64,000 nucleotides of DNA, taken from contig OY728121.1 of the NCBI GenBank assembly GCA_963277665.1, forward strand, positions 1,650,174,062-1,650,238,061. The letters are read 5' to 3'. Numbering within the stretch: position 1 is the first letter of the stretch; the number at the start of each line of letters is the position of its first letter. This stretch comes from Viscum album (Eukaryota > Streptophyta > Magnoliopsida > Santalales > Viscaceae). The notes under the pieces are model-generated. The model saw only the letters and a program-made list of their open reading frames with translations, was not told where the DNA came from and did not search any database. This document shows, in pieces, positions 24,900 to 39,490 of this stretch. Both the position numbers and the translations under genes were made by a program.

Positions 24900-27800
24900 T
24901 GACTATGGGGGAAACGACCAAGCTACCTGTGAGATGATTTAATGGTAGATATGAGTTTTTTATCATCTTTATATAGTAATGATAGACATAGGTGTGAGTC
25001 ATTATTTCATCACCATATATCTAGTGTGAGATCATGATATTTCAATTGATTTTTTGGCTCATTGATATATTCTAATGGTTCCAATAAGGGAAAATTCATT
25101 GATATAACTTATTTATTTGATGTGTGATCGGGAAATTAGAGTTTGTCTTTCCTGGTATCCCCTATTATTCGTATAAATAAAACCTTCTAACATCATATTA
25201 CTCATGGAATAGTTTTTCATATTTCCTGCCAAAATTGATTATCATCAATGGTTAGTTAGATACCTTCAGGATTATGGGACTAGATTATCCTTTAAGGGTG
25301 AGAATGAAACCATGGAATATAATGTTGGTATTTGTCTAAGGAAGAAGAAACATGTTAGACATCATTTTTCTTAATAGGATATTCATAAATTTTTACTCCT
25401 TTAATAATTGTGGCCTTTAGAGTAATCTTCCCTTAATATTTTATTAGACTAATTATGAGGTGGAGATTGAATTAATCTATAAAATGCACTTGGGGGAACA
25501 ACAAATTATTTTACGGTATATGGGATGGACCTGAATGTGATCCATGAGCTAACTGAGAAATTGGGGGACATATGAGAGAATGGTTTAATGGTTACTATGT
25601 ATCCCCATTATAAGGTCCATTGCAGTTCATGAAAAAGGTTTATGGGATCTAGAGGCTTTGTGTTGTTTATTATCACCTAAAGCAGGAAAAAATATAGAAC
25701 GTGTTCCCCATGATGAGGACTAATGACATGTTTTACTTATTGTTAGGCACTTTTGGTTATAGAAGATGGATCACTGGTCCAAAAAACACCAATTGAGGGT
25801 TCATGGGGCTGATATTCCAAAGAAGATATTACGATGTTTCTACTGACTATGTGGGTTTCTAGTGATTCCTTTTGAGGTGTTGAATTCCCCCACAATGTCT
25901 ATTCGTCTGATAAACCATATCCTTTATCCATATATGGAATGATTTTTCTGTTTCTATAATGATATAAAACTCATTTACTCTTTATTAAAGTTTGATCAAA
26001 TAGATAATTACAATTTTTCCATGATTTAGATTTGTCACACCGTGTTTTTAGTAAGATTTGGAATTGTTAGTTTTGGGTCAATGATGTATAATTTCCAGGG
26101 ACTATTTTTTTGAGCACATTTTAACTACTATCCTAGAATGTAATGATGTAATGAATTATTAGGATTCACACACGATCATATCATAGGAGTACAGATTCCT
26201 TATCTTACTAGGTAGTATATGAGGTTCATGGAATACATACACATTATAACAACCCCATTTACCCCTTGACATAGAAAGGGAATCCCTTTACATGGTAAAA
26301 GAAGTGACAGAAAACATTCTAGGAGTTAATGATGTATTTGACTAGTTCTCCTACATTGAGACTACACTAGGAGGGTGTAGAGTACATGGTATTTTTCAAT
26401 TTATCCGAAGTTGGGCTTGAATAATTTTATATGAAGAGGGTTGAAATTATGTTTTATGGGTCATGGATGGTATGTCCCCAGGAGAAGAAATATTCTACTC
26501 ATAAAATAGAGTGTGTAGTGATAGTATTTTCATCAAATTTGTGGTGGTACTATCTTTTAGGAGAGATCCATGTGGTATACTAAGACCTTAAAATTCCTAG
26601 GAATATCATTATACAAAGAGATATGAACTTCATACAAAAATGTTGGATAGAGTTTTTAGAGGACTCTGAATTTGTGAATATCAATACTCATCATAATAGA
26701 TACATATTGGTAGATTATATTTTCTAAAAATATTGTATATTCATGGTATAGAAGGCATCTGAGTAGTTGTCTTCATTGATGTTGGCCATAGTGGAGGATA
26801 TGGGTATTGTTTTCATTTAGTCAACATTGTTGACTCCTCCAATTTTTTCAATGCATGGGAAAGGAATAGTTTTGAGACATTTATTGTGGGGTAATACATG
26901 ACCATATAACATAGGGGATGCATTATATTGATTCTGTTAAGGTGTGGATACAATTATAATCTTCCTGAAATAGATGGTGGTTTCAGTCACATTGTGAGAG
27001 GTGGTGATGAGATAGTTTCACAATTCCCCTTTTAATTTACACCCTAGTGTTGAAAATATGTACAATTACATTCACTTATAGTTTGTTTGATGAAATGAGG
27101 GTGAGCATAGCAATTTTCATCTCTAACTATATAACTTGTCCACTGGTTAAAAATTAGCACAATGATCCAACATGTTTGAAATAGCCTCTATTGATCCCAG
27201 AGTGGAAATGTAATGAACAATCCATAGACATCAGTATTAGGAATCCATGAAAATTGAGAGGCCATGATTCCATCTAGGTGATTCTAATTAAACTTACCAA
27301 GTCATCACACATCATTTACATTAAGTAACTATGTTTAGTTGAGACATTTGGGTAGTTGTACAGGCTATAGATTTTATAGATTCATGTCGTACCCTCAATG
27401 ATTTTCTCCAACCCTGATGTGAAATTCACATCATCATTGTGGAGTGGAAAGGAGTATGTATTCAGGGACCAATTGAGGAAGAGTACATTATTCGACCCAT
27501 ATACTAATTGCTAGTCTATGCAGACTATCTTGGTATTGGGAGATATTTTAGTGTCTCATGTGTAAGAAATCTATTGGAGTGGGGAGGATCACATACCATA
27601 GGTATAGTTTTCTATAAATAATAGTTATTTGACTACTATATGAATGGAAAAAATAAAGGACATGTATGGGATACCATAATGGTCACCCTTATAATGGATT
27701 GATATTGGTTAGGCATATGTAGTTGGTCTAGATATGGTAAAATAAATGATAAATAATTTTCAAGTGACGAGAGGGAATTCCATGAAAACCTAGTGTATAA

Positions 27801-28250
27801 ACAAATATTATGCAGATCAGCATCATAGTCCCATAGAGTTTGATTTGGGATATCATGATTTACTATGTGTCGCCCCATTAAGAGGATATCGGTGGTTTAA
27901 TATGGGAAGAAAGCGATCCATATGGTCCATCGATCGACCCATGATCTTACGGTGTGTGGGAAATGTTTCTTACTACATAACACTGCATCCTCAGTTGGAC
28001 CGGGTGCGTAGAATATTCCATGTGTCAGATATTATGAGATACATTCATGAACATATTCATTTTATTGACTAGGGTGAGCTATACGTCAATGATGGAATCA
28101 CCTTCATGGTGTACATAGTGGATATCATGGATCTACATGATAGAATAAAATGAGCACAAACCATTACATTAGTTTTTGTGCAATGGAATTAAGGAATCAT
28201 ATAGGAGATCAACATAGAATGAAAGAATAAAATAAATAATCGATACCCCC
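24900..28250 (+). pseudogene. E2 pol remnant: protease, RT, RNase H, integrase, chromodomain
   Basis: Protease: MIDIGVSHYFI at about 24979-25011, where the active-site Asp-Thr-Gly has become Asp-Ile-Gly (24985-24993). RT: LRVHGADIPKK through FLVIPFEVLNSP to FCFYNDIKLIYS (25789-25983); the catalytic pair reads Asn-Asp (25958-25963), so activity is lost. RNase H is barely readable around 26100-26760. Integrase: RGHDSI then VILIKLTKSSH (from about 27258), then NNSYLTTI. C-terminal GPY/F-type and LHPQLDRV block at 27990-28010, HVSDIMRYIHEHIHFID at about 28019-28070, and a decayed chromodomain to about 28250. Many stops replace Trp, Gln and Arg codons. The frame is fairly continuous from 25790 to 28250 apart from stops. 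Confidence 0.83.
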
Positions 28251-28290
28251 AACAATTCATTTAGGTTTTTTGGGGGAAAATTTTCTATGT

Positions 28291-28299
28291 AAGGGAGAA
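28291..28299 (+). other. E2 polypurine tract
   Basis: AAGGGAGAA lies immediately before the 3' LTR start TGTAATATCTTAGG at 28300. It primes plus-strand DNA synthesis and fixes the LTR boundary. Confidence 0.7.
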
Positions 28300-31200
28300 T
28301 GTAATATCTTAGGTTTTATTGTAATTTTCCATTGTAAATATCTCGATTGAACATCAGAGTTGGCATAATGTCTTGGTATCTTAGGACCTCAAAATTATTC
28401 TATTAAAAATATTAATATATTTTAATGTACACAAATGAATAATTTTTTACTATTCATTTTAAACTCCATTTCTTGGTACCGAGAATATAAAATATCATGC
28501 ATTGGTTTATTATAGAATATTGGGTTTATTATTTTTGAGATAAAATTTACCTCGAAATTTGATGTTCTAAGAAAATTATTTTTCACTGTGCCTTCAATTA
28601 AAATAAACCATTAATTTATTTATTTTATGTTAAATAAACTAAATCTAATACCTTATAAATTAAAAATTTTGGAAAATTAATAAGATTTCCCTATAAACAT
28701 TGGATGATTTGATATGAATATTAGGTGTTCTCCATTGGCAGATCACAATAGAGGAGGATGTTCTATTGGATTATAGTAGATCATGGGGAAGAAAATGTAT
28801 TGCCCCTTCATAACCACAATCAAATGGTTATTGACCAACTAACAATCTCAAATCAAGATAGGTCACATCAATTTTTGTTTTATCAATTATTTTTAAAATA
28901 TTTTTCATGGATTAAAAATTTATTTTATTAGTTTGTGATTTCTCACACTTCACATGATTCCATATAGATAAAATTAATTTTTGAATCAATTTATATCTTT
29001 TATGCCTTATTAACACATATGGTTTCATTTATTATAAAATAATTCCTTGAGAATTCGTGGAAAAAATGATTTTTCATTTGTTTTTGTGATTTTAACCCAC
29101 TTTCTATTTGTATAATTAATTTTTGGACCACGGGGTCATGATTTGACATTATCCGGGTGGGTTCGAGCATAAAGAAATACCCATATTCATGGGGTTTCCA
29201 TAATGATTAGAATATTGGGGATTTCTAGATGGATGTGGATTCTTTTTGAATTATTCTTTGTGGATTTGGGTTACAAAGTGATAAATGATGATGAGTGGAA
29301 CTTTGGGATTCACAACATGCTTCATGTGGTTAATAAGAATTTGATTTTCCCCTATTCAAATCATGGAATATATGGCCAAATGAGACCCCCTTTGATTTTG
29401 TTAAGTGAAATAGTGGGATATTTGGTAGAATCTATGGATCAAAAAAAACATGTGATTTTTTTGGACTTTCAGGGAAATGTGCCACTACACACTATATTGT
29501 GTGGAGTTACAAAAGTTTTTTTCATTGGATTTGGTGACAGTCATTGTTTATACGAGAGTTATGGATCACCCATCATGTGTATTAGGACACATAAAATGTT
29601 ACCCTATCAATTTTCACTGTTGTCTGCTAACAGAAAATGCCTTGGGTCCCAAGGTATTCATACATTTTGTGTACCAAAAGAACATGATGAGATACCATGA
29701 TTTCCACTCATGTTGTGTCCCAGGTGTACTGGATGAAGGCCTTAGACTGACATAAATTTCTTGTAACCAATATACAGACCATGTGGTATAACTTGGGTCT
29801 GAAAAACATGTCCAAGGATGAACACAACCAGTTAGTGATATGAGTTCACACAGCATGTAGACCCCCATACATGCTGCATATTCCCTATAGGATTTATTAC
29901 TCTCATACCCCTTCTTCGGGACTCAATGTTTGGAATTTATATTCCACTATAGAGTGTTTTCCACATTGAATGTGATGTAATATTTTTTTAATATGATAGG
30001 TTATGTATGGTATTTCGATCATGAAGGTTCTTTAGGTGATGCTTGAACATGGTACTGATCAAGGAAATATCATCTGAGAAATGAATGTGTTAGAATCCTC
30101 CCTATCATAGAAGGGAGAGATTTTCTCATATTCCCCTATATTTTAGGAGTGGTACCCACATGATGCACTAGATTGGAGGTCTTCCATTCACAAACTTGAA
30201 CCCATAGATGGACTAGGGTCTGGGTCCTATACATAGAGAGTGTCACCCCACACACAATTTGGTATGGGTCCTCTATTCAATATGTGTCCCACCACTATCA
30301 AACCAGGGTCCAGTTTCTCTACCCATCGAGTGATACCCACTAACACAAAAGGGTGTGGGTCTTACATTCAGTTAGTAGTACCACCATCTCACCAAGGTAC
30401 GAGTCATGTATCTATTTATTAAAAGCCTCATTATATATTATGGCACAAGTCCTCTATTATATATTTTTCCCTATTTGGTTGTGAAGAAGTGATGAGGTAT
30501 GAGTCCTCTACATGTCTTTCTGGGATATACATGCGAGATGTTGGGAATTATTGATAGAAATTTTGATCTATAGACAGACTAATCATACTTGGATGGATTG
30601 TAGAGATGAATATCCTCTATCACTATTCTTTTAGTTTCTTTTTGACCATATATTTATAATGGGTTTCATTTTACAATTTTTTGGGATTTAGGTAAACATT
30701 ATTATATCATTCCATTGCTTCCTTTTTTGTTTTGGGGAGTCATACTTTTTATGTATATACTCATACCCACAAGGAAAGTTCCTTTACCTGTCAGGTCATA
30801 TGTAGACAATCCATTTTTTGGTGATGACATTGGATTAGCATAGGGATACCCAAGATCATTGATAGTTTATAGTGGTCATCCATGGAGATAAGTATAATAT
30901 ATCTATTAATTTTACATTATTATCATTGTTTTCATGTTTGGAACTCGTTCATATTTGGACATGTATTTTTGCCCTTGTAATCTTAAGTTTTATTCTTTAA
31001 TACTTAGATTTATTCTAAAGTGGTTACTGCATGCATGTTTTTTCTCAATATGTCACTATCTATATTTAATACAACACAATTTTACATGAATATGGTTTGG
31101 TGCAAGAACACAATTAATTTTTCCACGGAACATCCATTTACCTTATTCCTTAATAACAGTTTTTCACCAACCCCAAAACTATTGGAGGTGGTATTGGGGT

Positions 31201-31432
31201 TATGACAGCTAATATTTCCACCAGACAAGAAGGCCCTATTGTGTCATGGTGTTACAAAGATAATGGATTTTATTATTTTTTTAATGAAATTATGATTTTT
31301 CATTTATAGATAAAGTTGTTCATTTGATCTCTATGGTAATTTTAGTATTTTAATAATTTAGCGCATGGGTTTTCATTGGGTTTTAGTTAGTCTTGAAATG
31401 TGGTGTAAATATAAATGGAATTCATAATCATT
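28300..31432 (+). repeat. E2 3' LTR
   Basis: Begins TGTAATATCTTAGG right after the polypurine tract and is collinear with the 5' LTR. The end is placed at about 31432 because AAATGTGGTGTAAATATAAATGG aligns with the last bases of the 5' LTR. It contains a TATA-like ATTATAAAATAATT (29031-29044) and the tandem array at 30150-30480. An open stretch at 29203-29700 (165 codons, plus strand) lies inside. Its counterpart in the 5' LTR is broken and no domain is recognisable, so I treat it as chance. Confidence 0.82.
30150..30480 (+). repeat. Diverged tandem array in the E2 3' LTR
   Basis: Partner of the array at 22240-22640: repeated GAGTGGTACCCAC and GTGTGGGTCCT/GTGGGTCTT elements at about 45-55-bp spacing. 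Its presence in both LTRs shows it predates insertion. Confidence 0.6.
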
Positions 31433-34400
31433 AAAATTGTGGTTTTATTTCTTAGGTCAAATTTGTTTTCATTGGAAAAAAATTCTAACATAGGGATATT
31501 GTAACCACCACGAATCAGTTACTTGAATGATTCCAGAATAGGTTTCTATAAAATATTTGGTGCACCTCCCAATAAACATAGTCTATTTTGAAAACTATAG
31601 GATGAGAAAAAAATATTTTAGAGTTGATTTATCGTCCTTTAAATCTAAATAAACAATATAATTCTAAATTGTATATTTTTCATGACAACTTGATACATTG
31701 TGAATATGGACCAAAATTACGACACCTTATACATTGTGGGGATTTAACATTACCATATGATGTATAAATAGATATACACTCATTGAAATTTGGGATTCAT
31801 ATGGGGTGTGATCACAATATACTCAGTAAGTTGTAAAACCCTTCTCGTACATGTATTTCATATGCTAAATTTAATTTATAAATATTTAAATGTTATTGGA
31901 ATAAGATGATGAATTACTTTCCATGATTTACAATTATAAAACATGAGTAATGTTCATAAAAAATAACCCTAAATAAAAGGTGGATCCATTCTTATTTTCT
32001 ATCTTTGAGAATAATACTTGGATATGTGATGATATTTATAATATATATAATAGAAATAGTCATTCAATGATATGGGGAATCTGGTATAATGAGTTTTTTT
32101 AAAACAAATTACCCAATTCATGGTCAAAAATGGAAGGGTTATAAAGAGACTATGTGTTATAAATCAATCATAATACATTGAACTATTTTTTGGAATATGA
32201 TATACTTGAGATAATTTTAAATAACTATATAATACGACATTTAAAAATAAAAATAAACTTCCTCATATTTCATGATCAGTAATCACATCACTAATAAAAA
32301 TGTTTATAAAAAAATCACTACTATCCAATAGAATTTAAATATATATATATATATATTAATAATCCATTAAAATAATCTATCTTTCTATTACATAACATAT
32401 TTCAATTGTATAGAATGTTATGTTTGGGATGTAAATTAACAAGGAATAAGTAAATCACATATAAACTGATAAAATCTAATAGATGGATGAAAAAAATAAT
32501 ACCCATTATTAACATTCATAAAACAATTTTTTCAAAAAATTATTATTCCGAAAACATTTTCTCATAATTAAATTCACTCTACCAATATCCATCCCCACCC
32601 ATTGAGTAAATGAAATCAATATGGGTATCACCATCCAAGATAAATGAATTACTCCACTTATATGTATATAGTATAATAACATTTCGCAACTATATTAATT
32701 TTAAAAACCTTTTATGTGATGTTTTTTTGATATATATCACTACTAACATTGGAGTAATATAAAAAGAAAAATAAATAAATAACATAGTTTTAGATAAAAA
32801 ACTCTAAAGTACCATGATGAAGAGAAGATAATGGTATTTTTTTACGATTCACTATCCTAAAATTATAATTCAAGATATCTAATGTTTTTTATATAATGAA
32901 ATATAATTTAAATAAATATTAGAGGTGGATGGTTACCATTCCTTTCTAAAGATGACCTCACATTGAAAATTTAAGAATATTGAGTAAATTATGAAGTGTG
33001 ATCCACATTAGATTATATAGAGGAGAATAAGAGTTCCCAAGGTCTTCACACATTACTCAAATTTGGGATAACCATCTATGAAATGAATATTAGGTTATTA
33101 ATTTTGTGATGAATTGATTTCTTTACCCTAAATGTTTTTTAAAAAATGATAACAAATTGCGTGTTCTTTCTAAATCCATCAAAAAACTAGTGTGGTTAAA
33201 AATGAATTACTGGAAACCAGAGACCAATCAATACATGGTATAAATACACTAGGTACCCAATGCCACTCAAAGAGTTCGATTCAATTTTTATTACATAAAA
33301 TATCTTCAAATTTTATCTAATTTCTTTTAAATCTTATATTTACTCCAAAAATATTATTAAATCCGTTAAATTGGTGGGAAATTATTACACAAAATGGATA
33401 GGGTATTATCATCATCCCTTCCATTGGGCATGTTTTCCCTTTATAACTTCATCATACTTCCCAGAGGAAAATGTTTGGCTAATGGATATTAATCATTGTT
33501 CATCCTCTCATGTTTAATCACGGATATTCATATCGTACCACCTAACCAAAATCATAAAAGTCAGCCCAATTCAAATAAATTCATTTTTTATTGAAAATTA
33601 ATATAGTATACACCATATATGATGCATGTTCCTTCAGATTGATACTATCTTGATGAATGACATTGGAAGGTTCATAAAAAACATTATAAAATTATAATCA
33701 TCGAAATTATTAAATTTGGAATTTATATTCATATTTAATACAAAAAATTATTTATTTTACATGTTTTTTTAAAATTTCACATGAATATAAAAATATTAGG
33801 GTCAACTTCTATTTCCAAGCCATTCACTGATGAACTAATAATAGAAAAAACTAAATAAAAATTATTTTTTATATTTGAATTCAAATGGTATCCATTAATG
33901 ATAAAATTATGATATTTTATGGATATTTGTATAAATTATCTACATCCAACCTAATAAAAAAAATTGATATGCTTTATATATAGAATAAATGATGAAAAAA
34001 TTATATCCCACCCTTTATAATATATTTCACATTAAAAATAATGTATAAATTAATTTCATCCCATTTCCGTACTATTAGGGGAGGTTGTTGAAGATCTCAT
34101 AATATTAGTTGATAATATGATTTTACCTATTTATTACTGAATAATCTAAAACTAGACCTTGGAATATATATCACTTCATTATAGGAATCTTATTTTGGTG
34201 CTTTATATTAACATACATATTCTCTAATTCAAGGATGAATAACTGATCTAGAATAATGAAACTTATTCATTAATTATTCTCTCACATTTATTAGGACTAC
34301 TATTAGTCCCTAAAAATATTTGAAGGGTAATAATTCAACCATCCATTGAGAATCTTCTTACAATCATGTTTCTGCCGAATAATAATATGATCACATTCAA

Positions 34401-37400
34401 TGATTTAGGATTCCATAACATTATCTATGATTGATGATGTAAGGTTGATGTGGAAAAAATGAACACCACAATGATAGTCTACAATATTTATGTGGAGTTC
34501 TGAAAATAGTGAAATTGGCCTCTATTTCTCCTATTCCTCATTAATTTTTTTATGTGGAAACTTCCTTATGATATAATCAAAAAATAAATTCCCTTCCCTA
34601 AGAGTTTACTAAATATAAAAATCAAAATATTGTTGTTAATAAATGAAACATTGATGATTTAATTTGTATAATTTTATAATGCGATATATATTTTTAGATT
34701 TTATGATTTATGGCCAACATAAATAATTTACCAAAAAGATAATGTCTCAAAATCATTATTGGGGGGACAATAATAAGAAAATCTAGGTAATAAGATGGAT
34801 AAATCATCATATTTGGTCAAAAAATATATTGATCTATATTCCACATCCTAACTATACAGTAATATATCACAACAAAGGTTTTGTCCTGATGTATCACACT
34901 ACACCTGAAATCCATCACATGGTTGAGAAAAAAACATATTTAATTTTTTAATGTCAACTAAGATTCCTTTTTAAAAAATTACATTCCCAGTAAACTATAC
35001 TACTTAGATCAACAATAAACAATTTTATATATTGGGAAATAAATAATAGTTCTATAAATTCATTAAAATTATTAGAAAATTTGGGCCACAATCAATATGA
35101 CACATAGAATGTAATGAGAAATAATCAATAATACTAAAACAAATGTGTCTATGAATGGTTGACAAATCTTGTTTTTCTATTCCATGAAAATAAATGAGTC
35201 ATTGTTAAATATGAAATTCATTAAAAGATAATTGAAATGTCTATATCGGATCTAGAAATCAATATTTGTAATGTCCCTTTGATTTACTAAACAGATATGA
35301 ATACTTGAGAATTCATCAATTTTCTAAAACCATTATTTCCATTTTAATTGATTAAATAATTTTTTAATTATTTAAGTCTTAATTATAAACATAACCAATC
35401 AAAATACACCTGATGTTAGTTTTTATCACACTGATGTTACCCTAAAGAGAACCTGTTTTAGTAGCTTAAAACACCACCTCTCTAGGGAGTCTATATTTAA
35501 TAGTATCAAATAAAGATAAAGAAACTATATTGATATAACAATCAATACAAGATAATTTTTTTAACTAATACATTCATTCAAATGCATCAATGAAATTCAT
35601 ATGAAGGACCATTAGATCCCAAGGATTCTCAGTTGATGTGAATACCATGTTTCAATACATAAACTTCACCAAATATTATAATATAATAGATAATGGGATA
35701 CAAAAACTCATGAATATTTTCTAAACATCCACTTTTATTTCAATAATTGAGGAAATCCCTTCCTTTATAAATGAAAGAGAAGGATTTTTCTCAAATAAGA
35801 CACAAGACATAGTATATGATACCAAAAAATACCGATAATAGTCGAAATTTCTTATCTAGTATCAATAATAGAATAATATATTGAATACACACTTTAAATA
35901 TTCCCTCATGCTCACCATGTGTTAGGAATCCATTATCATATCATTTCACATTAGGTAAACAACACTTTCTTCTACATCCACCTCTAGAAACTATTATACT
36001 CGATGGTTGTCAACTACCTCTAGTAGATTGAAAAACTGATTAGGAATGTGATACCACGTTTGGTTGTGGTCACTATCTAACACAAATTAATGTTATTATT
36101 TTTGAAAAAAATTTGTATATATCCATGCTTGATACAAGAGTATAACTATTTCAAGTTAAAATTAAAATTTAAGTTAATGTAGACTAGTTATCTAAACATA
36201 TGGAATTTGATACGTGGTTTTGTTGATATGGTAAATGATTGTGTACAAAATATGTAACATCTTTATAAAGAACATCCTCTAGTCGTCTCCCTCCATTTTC
36301 ACTTATAACCATTAAATTAGTTATTACTTATTGTATATCTTGGATGTGAGCTACCATTAGTCGATTCTCACTTTGATTCTCGCTCTGTAAGGATGACCAT
36401 ATTCAATAATTTTTATTTGGTTACTACATTGAAGAGCATACCTTGGGAATATAGTGTCCCTATTAGACACATCTAAAATTTCCTTGATCATTCTTATTTA
36501 TCACCCCTCATATATAGAAAAAATTGATGTAAATCTATAAATTTGGTTGCATATTACAATATTGTAATTTTACACTCCTTCAGGTCGATGAACTAATGAT
36601 CCTCTGCCTGATGTAGATTGTCAATGTATAAATATTAAAAAATGAACACCTAAAATTTATTTAAGGTAAGGATATGGTATTTCTTATCTTTTATCTTAAT
36701 TCCTTAAAACTCCAAAATTATACCTTACAATATGAATGTGTATAGTATAACCTAATTCTAATTCATTTTCTCTATACTTTTAAATATATGTTTTAAGTAA
36801 TCAATATATTCTTTAACATCACATGGTGGTAAATTATCTTGATATGTTATAGGATGAATGAATGTGAAATCCAACAAAATACAATCTTTTATATGATTCC
36901 TTAAGATATATCCCATAATTATTTCTTGATGATTCAAGAAATACCCTCTAAAACCTATGGATTAACCGTAGCTTCTTTTAGAAATTCATTCTCATCAGCA
37001 ACATCATATATAGAGTGAGGTGTTTAATTAGGTTGTGAATTATTTAAATAAGTATATAAATAAGATAAAAAACAACCTCCAAAGGGTAGAAAACTGAAAC
37101 CACAAATCTAATTGATATTGGAAATTTATAACCTTATTTCCCCTCTCGTTCTCCAATTTTAAAAATAATCGTTTCAAATTTTTTTAAAAAATTATATAAT
37201 GTTATTGAAAAAAATATCAAAAAAATATCAAAACTATAATTTAAAAAAAATACAAGATTTTATATTTCAATTGAATTAAATTTAATGTTATTGATTAATG
37301 AAAATCATAAATGATCTTGTTATTGGTATATTAAAATAAAGTCCAATCAACCTATGAAATTAGTTGTAGACTCATATTAACATATTCATACATTAAAAAA

Positions 37401-38749
37401 ATATGACTAAAATACTATGTGTTTATTATTTATATTTTATTTAATGTGAATGATTAATTTAGTCATTAAAATAAATAAATAATTAGATATAGTAAATAAA
37501 AGATGATAATAGTAATTTTTTTACTATTCACTGACACTTTACATATTTCATGCGAATTTATATTTTAGTTATGGCTTAAAAAACGAATAAATATTTATTT
37601 AAAACTACAAATAACAACTGAAACTTCCACTATAATGATGTCATACAGAAAAATATGTTTTTTACATTTGGATTAAATATATATTTACCTCATTAATACT
37701 CTAAAGTCCCATATCAATTTTCCCATTGTGCGTTTTGATAAAATTTTGTAATAACCATGTCCTAATTACCAGAATGGTACAATTCCTTGTTTCCAAAATA
37801 CTTCAAACGAGCATCCCATTCACCTAATCATTCCGTGAACATTTGTGGATAAATAATAACTACATGGGATTTTTGTTTTCAATATTATAATTCAATACAA
37901 ATTATAAAGGGTTAATGAAGACAATTTTATATAAGAAATGGTGACCTATACCATATTAACAAATATGAAAACATCAACCCTTAGGAAACCGCTTTATTTG
38001 TTAACCATAAGGATGTTTATTATAATATTTTCATGTCTACAAATTTATAATAATACATCATCGAAAAAAACTATAATGTTACAAATACAATTATAACTTG
38101 GTAAATAATACATATACATATAACATATTAAAAAATTTATCCCTAAAAAGACAAAATATAATTTCCCATGTGTTGGAATTATCATGTATGATTCCAAGGA
38201 TAACCCTTGCCTCAAGGATTGTTTTATCCTTCATAGATGAAAAATATAATAGAAAACTCTATGATTCAACATTTAATTACTCCCATTCTTTGGGTCGTTT
38301 ACCATACCTATATAAAATAAAAATATTCCATATACCTCTCAATTGGGACATAACAAATTTGTGAGAATAAAATACTTAGTATGTGTTCCCCACCCCACAC
38401 TATAGACCTTCCATATAATAAAGTGTACATATTAACCATATAAATATATATGAATAAAAAATAACGTACCCATTAAATTTTATATGTATAATACTAAAGT
38501 TTATGTCATCACATATAACCCACCACAAATTTAGGATCCATTATTTTCTTTTTCTAATTAAATCCTATAATAATGATATTATTTTAAACATTATAATGAT
38601 TTTTGGCGAACCTAAAATAATTTTGTGGAAGGTTATGTTATGTATCTAGTTTGTAAACCCGTTTTTCCCAACCAACATGAAAACCAAGAGGGGTTTATGT
38701 AATTAGATAACTGTGAGTCCATCCCAATAAACTAACCCATTTATCATAA
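31433..38749. other. AT-rich decayed DNA with no recognisable feature
   Basis: 7.3 kb with stops in every frame. I looked for gag, pol, copia and DNA-transposase motifs on both strands and found none I would defend. An AT dinucleotide run lies at about 32339-32358. A minus-strand GTGGTATCACATTC near 36044-36060 resembles a primer site, but the adjoining sequence does not end like an LTR. Probably very old transposon DNA. Confidence 0.5.
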
Positions 38750-39395
38750 GTTGTAATGGAGTTGCTTTGAGAAAACATAAAAATACCTCAATAAAAAGAA
38801 ACAATATAGTGACCAAATATTTTTATAAATAGATATTATATATTTCTTTATGAATATATAATAAATTAGACAAACACATTCTTTAGGACCATAATCATAT
38901 ATTTTATTTGAAAACATGGAAACCTAAACAACTGGTACATAGGTGAGCTACATCATCTCCCACAACGTTCATCAAAACTAAGTCCCTTTTTATACATTTC
39001 ATACATTATACATTTCATTATAACCTTGGGATATGAATCATAATAAAGGTTGAGCTCAGATTCTCAGTAAGGGAAACGAGATATATATATATATATTATT
39101 AACAAAATAATAAGGGTATGAGAACCCGAGCGTATAATTTGAAAACCATAAATTGTATATCTATTATCACAACCTTGATTCATGACATAAATATTAGTAG
39201 TTAATAAGACATTAATCTTAGTCGAATCAAAGATCTTGATCCATGAGAGAATAAAGTTTTAATAAAACATGGAATTTATGTCACAGGAATGAGTATATAA
39301 AATAATTTCAATTTTAGTTATGGCTTATTTGTAAGTCTATTATAGTGGACAAAGTCCTTTACTGAATCTTGAACACTCCTCATTCTAGTAGTATC

Positions 39396-39490
39396 TTAAT
39401 AAACTATGTTTACTCCCTATTCTAACCCTATATTACTAAACTGGGTTCACTCCCCATTAAAGTCCTTTTTTAATAAACTATGTTCAACCG
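39396..39490. repeat. Short tandem repeat, ~37-bp unit, about 2.5 copies
   Basis: TAAACTATGTTTACTCCC, TAAACTGGGTTCACTCCCC and TAAACTATGTTCAACC recur at about 37-bp spacing. It sits near the distal end of LTR-C. Confidence 0.55.

Larger units (their letters stand above)
20450..31432 (+). mobile_element. E2: full-length decayed Ty3/gypsy chromovirus, plus strand
   Basis: Two LTRs of about 3.1 kb (20450-23606 and 28300-31432) flank gag-pol traces in the order zinc knuckle, protease, RT, RNase H, integrase, chromodomain. A primer site follows the left LTR and a polypurine tract precedes the right LTR. Its proteins align best with E3 in this same window: gag start (MAP), the GHDSIWVI-type integrase block, and the unusual chromodomain lead-in with GEL-V-DG-TF spacing. 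E2 is thus an older member of the E3 lineage. Many in-frame stops make it a dead copy. No clear 5-bp target duplication was found, so the outer ends are uncertain by about 10 bp. Confidence 0.87.

Noticed and set aside
29203..29700. Open stretch of 165 codons on the plus strand
   Set aside because: It lies inside the E2 3' LTR, the corresponding part of the 5' LTR is broken, and no domain is recognisable. Probably chance in an LTR.
32339..32358. AT dinucleotide run, also at about 943-958 and 39080-39100
   Set aside because: Ordinary microsatellites in AT-rich DNA; no structural role seen.
36044..36062. Minus-strand GTGGTATCACATTC resembling a tRNA primer site
   Set aside because: The adjoining sequence does not end in CA and no LTR pair could be found around it.
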